From contig CP119309.1 of NCBI GenBank assembly GCA_029203145.1, forward strand, positions 1,141,001 through 1,205,000: a DNA stretch of 64,000 bases. The letters are read 5' to 3'. The position numbers were made by a program, and so were the translations under genes. Numbering within the stretch: position 1 is the first letter of the stretch; every line of letters begins with the position of its first letter. Source of the stretch: Candidatus Brevundimonas phytovorans. GTDB lineage: Bacteria > Pseudomonadota > Alphaproteobacteria > Caulobacterales > Caulobacteraceae. Positions 59,619 to 64,000 of this stretch are shown here, one piece after another. Under the pieces are notes generated by a model. The model was not told where the DNA came from and did no database searches. It worked only from the letters and a program-made list of their open reading frames with translations.

Positions 59619-60518
59619 TCACAGGCTGGTGTCCGTGGGCAGGACCGGAGCCTCGCGCAGCAGGACGATGGCGATGCGGCGGTTGCCGGCCAGCGACGGA
59701 TCATCGGGATAGAGAGGGTCCGAACCCGCCTTGCCCGCCACCGAATAAACCCGGTCAGCGTTGACTCCGGCGCCCTGTAGCACAAGGCGGGAAGCGTCGG
59801 CGCGGGCCGACGACAGGGACCAGTCGCCCGCGCCGCTGGCGCGGCTGGAACCGGCGACGGCGCTGGTGTGGCCGGTGATGGAGATGCGGTTGGGCAGCTG
59901 GTTGATGACCTTGGCGATGGCCCGCAGCAGCAGCTGGGCGCGCGGGTTGGGTCGGGTCGAGCCGTTCTCGAACATCGAGCGGCCTTCCTGATCGACCAGC
60001 TGGATGCGCAGGCCCTCGGGCGTCTGGTCGATGATCAGCTGTTTGGACAGCTCGGCCAGCTCGGGCATGGCCTGCATGGCCTGACGCAGGGATTCGGCGG
60101 CGCTGGCGAAGTCGGCGGCCTCACGCCTGGCGATCTCGGCCCGCAGGGCGGATTCGCTGGCGCCGGCCAGATTGGTGCTCTGACCGGCCTCTTCGGAGGT
60201 TTCCGGGGCCTCGGGCGCCAGTTGTTCGATCATGGCCATGGAGCCGGAGCTCTTGGCGCCGTCGTCGCCCAGGGCCGTGCCGCCGAGAATGCCGCCGGAC
60301 CCGGAGGTCGAGGCGGAGACGTTGGCCGGGGCGAAGTATTCGGCGATGCCGCGCTTCTGCTCCGGGTCGGTCGTGTTGATCAGCCACATCAGCAGGAAGA
60401 AGGCCATCATGGCCGTGACGAAGTCGGCGTAGGCGACTTTCCACGCGCCGCCGTGGTGACCGCCGGCGATCACCTTCTTTACCTTCTTGATGAGGATCGG
60501 GCGATCGCTCACGGACAT
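59619..60518 (-). CDS. motB: Flagellar motor stator protein MotB
   Basis: A 299-residue stator subunit. The single membrane segment with the essential Asp is YADFVTAMMAFFLLMWLINT, preceded by the basic IKKVKKVIAGGHHGGAW. The C-terminal OmpA-like peptidoglycan-binding domain has ISITGHTSAVAG, WSLSSARADASRLVLQG and AGNRRIAIVLL. It anchors the proton channel to the wall. MotA is not in the window, as in Caulobacter where motA and motB are unlinked. Confidence 0.95.
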   Translation of the reverse strand: MSVSDRPILIKKVKKVIAGGHHGGAWKVAYADFVTAMMAFFLLMWLINTTDPEQKRGIAEYFAPANVSASTSGSGGILGGTALGDDGAKSSGSMAMIEQLAPEAPETSEEAGQSTNLAGASESALRAEIARREAADFASAAESLRQAMQAMPELAELSKQLIIDQTPEGLRIQLVDQEGRSMFENGSTRPNPRAQLLLRAIAKVINQLPNRISITGHTSAVAGSSRASGAGDWSLSSARADASRLVLQGAGVNADRVYSVAGKAGSDPLYPDDPSLAGNRRIAIVLLREAPVLPTDTSL

Positions 60519-60650
60519 GGGCAGGCCAATCTTAACGTCGTCTGTTAGCCGTGAATCACACGCGGGCCGTTAAGAAGCGGTTGCGGTGCGGGCGTTTCCG
60601 AACGCCACCTTGCCGCGCGGCGAGCCACGGCTTAGGTCAGGCCTGTGACC

Positions 60651-61145
60651 ATGACCTCATCTCCTTCCGAATTCGACGCCAAGGCCTATCGCAAGGCGCT
60701 GGGCGGTTTCGCCACCGGCGTCTGCGTGGTGACGGCCCATACGGCCGAGGGGCCGCTGGGCATTACGGTCAACAGCTTTACCTCGGTGTCGCTGGATCCG
60801 CCGCTGGTGCTGTGGTGCATGGACATCAAGTCGGATCGTCACGACGCCTTTGCCGGCGCCGAGCGGTTCGCGGTTCACGTCTTGCCGGTCGAGGATCAGG
60901 CCATGTCGGACCGCTTCGCCTGGGGCGTCTGCACCCTGTCGGACGATGAGTTCGAGGTTGGCGATCCCGCGCCGCCGCGCCTGCGCAACGCCGTGACGCG
61001 GCTGGACTGCACCACCCATGACCGCATCGTCATGGGCGACCATCTGGTGATCGTGGGCCGGGTCGCCGCCTTCGAGGCTCACCCCGGCGACGCCCTGACC
61101 TATTTCCGCGGCAAGTACGGGCAGGCGGTCGATCCGGGAGCGTGA
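60651..61145 (+). CDS. Flavin reductase-like domain protein
   Basis: A 164-residue FMN-binding split-barrel protein. It has FATGVCVVTAHTAEGPLGIT, VNSFTSVSLDPPLVLWCMD, FAVHVLPVEDQAMSDRFAW and a C-terminal DHLVIVGRVAAFE with DALTYFRGKYG. This family supplies reduced flavin to monooxygenases or acts as a small-molecule reductase. No partner monooxygenase is beside it. ATG 60651 was used; GTG 60645 (two residues longer) is equally possible. Confidence 0.9.
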   Translation: MTSSPSEFDAKAYRKALGGFATGVCVVTAHTAEGPLGITVNSFTSVSLDPPLVLWCMDIKSDRHDAFAGAERFAVHVLPVEDQAMSDRFAWGVCTLSDDEFEVGDPAPPRLRNAVTRLDCTTHDRIVMGDHLVIVGRVAAFEAHPGDALTYFRGKYGQAVDPGA

Positions 61146-61156
61146 ACTTTCTGTTC

Positions 61157-61302
61157 GTCATCCTCCGGCAAGCCGCGCAGCGGCGCTGACCGGGGGACCC
61201 AGCGGCGCCGAAGGCGATCTCTATTGCAAGTGCGGCGCGTGGGCTTTCGCCCTCCGGGCGCCGCTGGGTCCCCCGGTCTCGCTGCGCTCGCCGGAGGATG
61301 AC
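61157..61302. repeat. Compound palindrome R1, copy 2
   Basis: A 146 bp element between the convergent flavin-reductase and hemB genes. It has the same outer GTCATCCTCCGG (61157-61168) and CCGGAGGATGAC (61291-61302) and the same 20 bp inner arms (61189-61208 and 61258-61277) as copy 1 at 56.8 kb, while the centre differs. Confidence 0.92.
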
Positions 61303-61313
61303 GGAAGTGGGAT

Positions 61314-62318
61314 TTACGCCCCCAGCAGCCTCGCCGCCTTGGGGGCGAAGTAGGTGAGGACGCCGGAGGCGCCGGCGCGCTTGAAGGCGTGCAGGGTTTC
61401 CAGGATGGCGCGGTCTTCCTCCAGCCAGCCGTTGGCGATGGAGGCATGCATCATCGCGTACTCGCCGGACACCTGATAGGCGAAGGTCGGGATCTTGAAG
61501 GTGTCCGAGACCAGCTTGACGATGTCGAGATAGGGCAGGCCCGGCTTGACGATCAGGGCGTCGGCGCCCTCGGAAATGTCCATCGCCACCTCGCGCAGCG
61601 CCTCGTCGGCGTTGGCGTAGTCCATCTGATAGGTCTTCTTGTCGCCGGTCAGGGACTTGGACGAGCCCACCGCGTCGCGGTAGGGGCCGTAGAAGGCCGA
61701 GGCGTACTTGGCGGCGTAGCTGATGATCAGGGTGTCGGGCAGGCCGTTGGCTTCCAGCGCCTCGCGGATGGCCTGGACACGACCGTCCATCATGTCGGAC
61801 GGGGCGACGGCGTCGGCGCCGGCATGGGCGTGAATGAAGGCCTGTTCCACCAGACGTTCGATGCTGGCGTCGTTGACGATGCGGCCGTTCTCCATGACGC
61901 CGTCGTGGCCGTGGTCGGTGTAGCAGTCGAGCGCCACGTCAGTCATGACGCCGATCTCGGGGGCTGCGTCCTTGATGGCCTTGATGCAGTCGGGGATCAG
62001 GCCGTCCGGGTCGCTGGCGGCGGTGCCGACACTGTCCTTGATGGCGCCGTCCACGTTCGGGAAGAGGGCGATCATCGGGATGCCCAGATCGCGCGCCTCG
62101 ACGGCGGCCTTGGCGGCTTCTTTCGGAGACAGGCGGAAGACGCCCGGCATGGAGGGGACCGCTTGGCGGTCGTCGGACCCGTCATGGACGATGATCGGCC
62201 AGATCAGGTCGGCGGGCGTCAGGGTCGTCTCGGCGACCAGACGGCGCACCCAGGGCTGCGAGCGCAGGCGACGCGGGCGGGCGTAGGGGAAGGCGGCGGG
62301 CTGGAACGGCATGGTCAT
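61314..62318 (-). CDS. hemB: Delta-aminolevulinic acid dehydratase (porphobilinogen synthase)
   Basis: A 334-residue haem-pathway enzyme joining two ALA molecules. It has LTPADLIWPIIVHDG, MTDVALDCYTDHGHDGVME, SDMMDGRVQAIREALEANG, YAAKYASAFYGPYRDAVGSS (active-site Lys region) and IVKPGLPYLDIV (Schiff-base Lys). The DVALDCYTDHGHDG segment carries Asp where zinc-type enzymes have Cys, which places it in the Asp-rich, magnesium-dependent class known from plants and some alphaproteobacteria. ATG 62318 was chosen. Confidence 0.97.
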   Translation of the reverse strand: MTMPFQPAAFPYARPRRLRSQPWVRRLVAETTLTPADLIWPIIVHDGSDDRQAVPSMPGVFRLSPKEAAKAAVEARDLGIPMIALFPNVDGAIKDSVGTAASDPDGLIPDCIKAIKDAAPEIGVMTDVALDCYTDHGHDGVMENGRIVNDASIERLVEQAFIHAHAGADAVAPSDMMDGRVQAIREALEANGLPDTLIISYAAKYASAFYGPYRDAVGSSKSLTGDKKTYQMDYANADEALREVAMDISEGADALIVKPGLPYLDIVKLVSDTFKIPTFAYQVSGEYAMMHASIANGWLEEDRAILETLHAFKRAGASGVLTYFAPKAARLLGA

Positions 62319-62512
62319 GCAGGGCTCATAGTCCGGTAGGCGGGGCAGGGAAACGGCCTTGGCGGTCGCATATCGGACCTCAGCGGCGAAAAAACAGAGT
62401 CCAATTCGTCTGAATAGTCTGAAAACGTCTCTTCGAGAGGCAGAGACTAGCGCGCCTCTGCGTCACGAGCGGACACAGGATGCGGCGCAGGGCGTTGTCG
62501 GGGTGACGTTTC

Positions 62513-62524
62513 CCAAGCGCTTGG
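62513..62524. promoter_or_regulatory. Palindrome resembling a LacI-family operator
   Basis: CCAAGCGCTTGG is a perfect 12 bp palindrome with AAGCGCTT at its centre, close to the AANCGNTT core of LacI/GalR operators. It lies 53 bases upstream of the isobutyryl-CoA dehydrogenase gene. No LacI-type gene is in the window. Confidence 0.35.
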
Positions 62525-62577
62525 CTAAAAGCAGCATGAACGCCCCGTCAGAGGGCTAGAGTCGGGAGTAAAAGATC

Positions 62578-63714
62578 ATGGAATTCGCCCTCAACGACGA
62601 CCAGCGCGCCATTCAGGACGCGGCGCGGGCCTTTGCCGACGCCGAGCTGGCGCCGCATTCGGCCCGGTGGGACGAGGACAAGCACTTCCCGGTCGATGTC
62701 ATGCGCCACGCGGCCGAGATGGGCTTCTGCGGCATCTATACCGGCGAAGAGCACGGCGGCATGGCCCTGGGGCGGGTCGAGGCGGCGCTGATCTTTGAGG
62801 AGCTGTCGCGCGGGGACGTGGCGACGGCGGCCTTCATCTCGATCCACAATATGGCGACGTGGATGATCGACAAGTTCGGGTCTGACGATCTGCGGTCGCG
62901 CTTCGTCCCGTCGCTGACGACGATGGACAAGATCGCCAGCTATTGCCTGACCGAGCCGGGCTCGGGGTCGGACGCGGCGGCGCTGCGCACGACCGCAGTG
63001 CGCGACGGCGATCATTTCGTGCTGAACGGGTCCAAGGCCTTCATCTCGGGCGCCGGGACGTCCGACGTCTATGTGGTCATGGTCCGCACGGGCGGCGAAG
63101 GGGCCAAGGGCGTCAGCGCCGTGGTGGTCGAGGCGGGGACGCCCGGCCTGTCGTTCGGCGCACAGGAAAAGAAGATGGGCTGGAACGCCCAGCCGACCGC
63201 CGTGGTCAGCTTTGACGACTGCCGGATTCCGGTCGCCAACCTGCTGGGCGAAGAGGGGGCAGGCTTCAAATATGCCATGGCCGGTCTGGACGGCGGGCGG
63301 TTGAATATCGCCGCCTGTTCGCTGGGCGGGGCGCGGCTGGCGCTGGAGACGGCGCAGGACTACGTCGCCACGCGCAAGCAGTTCGGTCAGGCTATCGGCC
63401 AGTTTCAGGCGCTGCAGTTCCGTCTGGCCGACATGGCGACGGACCTGGAGGCGGCGCGCCTGATGGTGCTGCGCGGGGCCTGGGCCATCGACAACAATCA
63501 CCCGGAAAAGACCAAGTGGTGCGCCATGGCCAAGCGGCTGGCCACTGACGCCTGCTTCCACATCGCCGACGAGGCGCTGCAGATCCACGGCGGCTATGGC
63601 TACCTGAAGGACTATCCGCTGGAACGGATCGTGCGCGACCTGCGGGTGCACCGCATTCTGGAAGGCACCAATGAGATCATGCGCGTCATCATCGCGCGGG
63701 AGCTGGCGCGATGA
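62578..63714 (+). CDS. Acyl-CoA dehydrogenase, probably isobutyryl-CoA dehydrogenase
   Basis: A 378-residue flavoprotein. Signatures include YCLTEPGSGSDAAALRTTAV, FISGAGTSDVYVVMVRTGG, QAIGQFQALQFRLADMATDL and the catalytic-glutamate end QIHGGYGYLKDYPLERIVRD, ILEGTNEIMRVIIARELAR. The DNDQRAIQDAARAFADAEL N-terminus and the next gene point to isobutyryl-CoA dehydrogenase of valine breakdown. ATG 62578 has GGGAG upstream. Its stop overlaps the next start (ATGA). Confidence 0.92.
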   Translation: MEFALNDDQRAIQDAARAFADAELAPHSARWDEDKHFPVDVMRHAAEMGFCGIYTGEEHGGMALGRVEAALIFEELSRGDVATAAFISIHNMATWMIDKFGSDDLRSRFVPSLTTMDKIASYCLTEPGSGSDAAALRTTAVRDGDHFVLNGSKAFISGAGTSDVYVVMVRTGGEGAKGVSAVVVEAGTPGLSFGAQEKKMGWNAQPTAVVSFDDCRIPVANLLGEEGAGFKYAMAGLDGGRLNIAACSLGGARLALETAQDYVATRKQFGQAIGQFQALQFRLADMATDLEAARLMVLRGAWAIDNNHPEKTKWCAMAKRLATDACFHIADEALQIHGGYGYLKDYPLERIVRDLRVHRILEGTNEIMRVIIARELAR

Positions 63715-64000
63715 GCGATCAAATGGCCGAAGCTGAAGTCATCACCCGCGTCGACAACGGCGTCGGTCGCATCACCCTGAACCGGCCCAAGGCGATCCAT
63801 GCCCTGAACCGGGCGATGTGCGAGGCGATGACCGAGGCGCTGCTGAGTTGGCGCGACGACGAGGCTGTGCGCTCGGTGCTGATCGACCATGCGGGCGAGC
63901 GCGGCTTCTGCGCCGGGGGCGACATTCGCATGATCGCCGAGAGCGGGGCGGGGGATGCGTCGGAGGCGAAGGCCTTCTTCAAGACCGAGTATCGGCTGAA
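63711..64000 (+). CDS. Enoyl-CoA hydratase/isomerase family, probable 3-hydroxyisobutyryl-CoA hydrolase, 5' part
   Basis: The gene runs off the right edge; 96 residues are visible. GRITLNRPKAIHALNRAMCEAM and RGFCAGGDIRMIAESG are crotonase-fold oxyanion segments. NRPKAIHALNRAM and the CAGGDIR with a following long helix fit 3-hydroxyisobutyryl-CoA hydrolase better than a plain hydratase. Coupled by ATGA to the isobutyryl-CoA dehydrogenase gene, it completes a valine-catabolism module. The name is inference because the C-terminal half is missing. Confidence 0.8.
   Translation, partial: MSDQMAEAEVITRVDNGVGRITLNRPKAIHALNRAMCEAMTEALLSWRDDEAVRSVLIDHAGERGFCAGGDIRMIAESGAGDASEAKAFFKTEYRL

Noticed and set aside
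1..64000. tRNA, rRNA, CRISPR array, integrase, transposase or toxin-antitoxin pair
   Set aside because: Scanning the gaps by eye gave no tRNA cloverleaf with CCA end, no regularly spaced direct repeats and no recombinase motifs.

Overview
The window is a 64 kb piece of a GC-rich alphaproteobacterial chromosome. It looks like Caulobacterales, most likely Brevundimonas or a close relative. The pointers are HdaA upstream of ppk-ppx, an RNase E with an acidic insertion in its S1 domain and a C-terminal GWWRR tail, the NDUFA12-DUF2155-aat-accC-accB-aroQ neighbourhood, lepB-rnc-era, MotB, and frequent GTG/TTG starts and ATGA-type overlaps. Genus assignment is inference; no 16S or marker search was possible. 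No tRNA, rRNA, CRISPR array, integrase, transposase or prophage gene was seen. Both ends cut genes (holC at the left, an enoyl-CoA hydratase/isomerase family gene at the right).

Layout. 1-4.4 kb: end of holC, three tandem I78-type lipoproteins, DUF2164, an ABC-F ATPase, ndk and a glycine-zipper lipoprotein. 4.4-11.3 kb: exported M13 and S10 peptidases, purN and purM (split by the S10 gene), and rnd. 11.3-18.2 kb: the leftward hdaA-ppk-ppx-VOC unit and rightward aspS. 18.2-22.4 kb: two exported pentapeptide-repeat proteins and a degenerate B12-type ribonucleotide reductase paralogue. 22.6-26.7 kb: NDUFA12, DUF2155, aat, accC, accB, aroQ. 26.9-30.4 kb: apparent insertion with a lower-GC lipoprotein, thiS, thiG and an exported TPR protein. 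30.4-39.3 kb: DsbA-like protein, M48-TPR protease, rne, amiC, family-5 uracil-DNA glycosylase, NYN protein, folK, rpoZ. 39.3-46.9 kb: a dense rightward run of rsh (spoT/relA type), LOG family, pyrE, pdxJ, acpS, lepB, rnc, era. 47-51.9 kb: accessory block with a beta-lactamase-fold protein, an MBL-fold protein, an acetyl-CoA hydrolase/transferase, a repeat mosaic and an NTF2-like protein. 51.9-64 kb: recO, dipZ-like redox protein, parC, lemA, M48 protease, bpt, motB, flavin reductase, hemB, and isobutyryl-CoA dehydrogenase with the start of a hydroxyisobutyryl-CoA hydrolase candidate.

How the genes work together. Most of the window is housekeeping: purine, pyrimidine, biotin-dependent lipid, thiazole, pyridoxine, folate and haem synthesis, RNA turnover, stringent response, polyphosphate and N-end-rule tagging. 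A recurring theme is the envelope: many exported proteins carry CxxC pairs (I78 lipoproteins, pentapeptide proteins, the TPR protein) in the same stretch as a DsbA-like and a DipZ-like thiol oxidoreductase.

Most interesting signals: (1) the 880-residue NrdJ-like protein, which keeps the N-terminal, TSCPD and zinc-ribbon parts of class II ribonucleotide reductase but has no visible catalytic motifs; (2) two ~150 bp compound palindromes with identical 12 bp ends and identical 20 bp inner arms, plus a third palindrome of the same architecture but different sequence; (3) three tandem I78-family lipoproteins that each gained a CxxC; (4) a possible CTG start with a strong ribosome binding site for the stringent-response enzyme.
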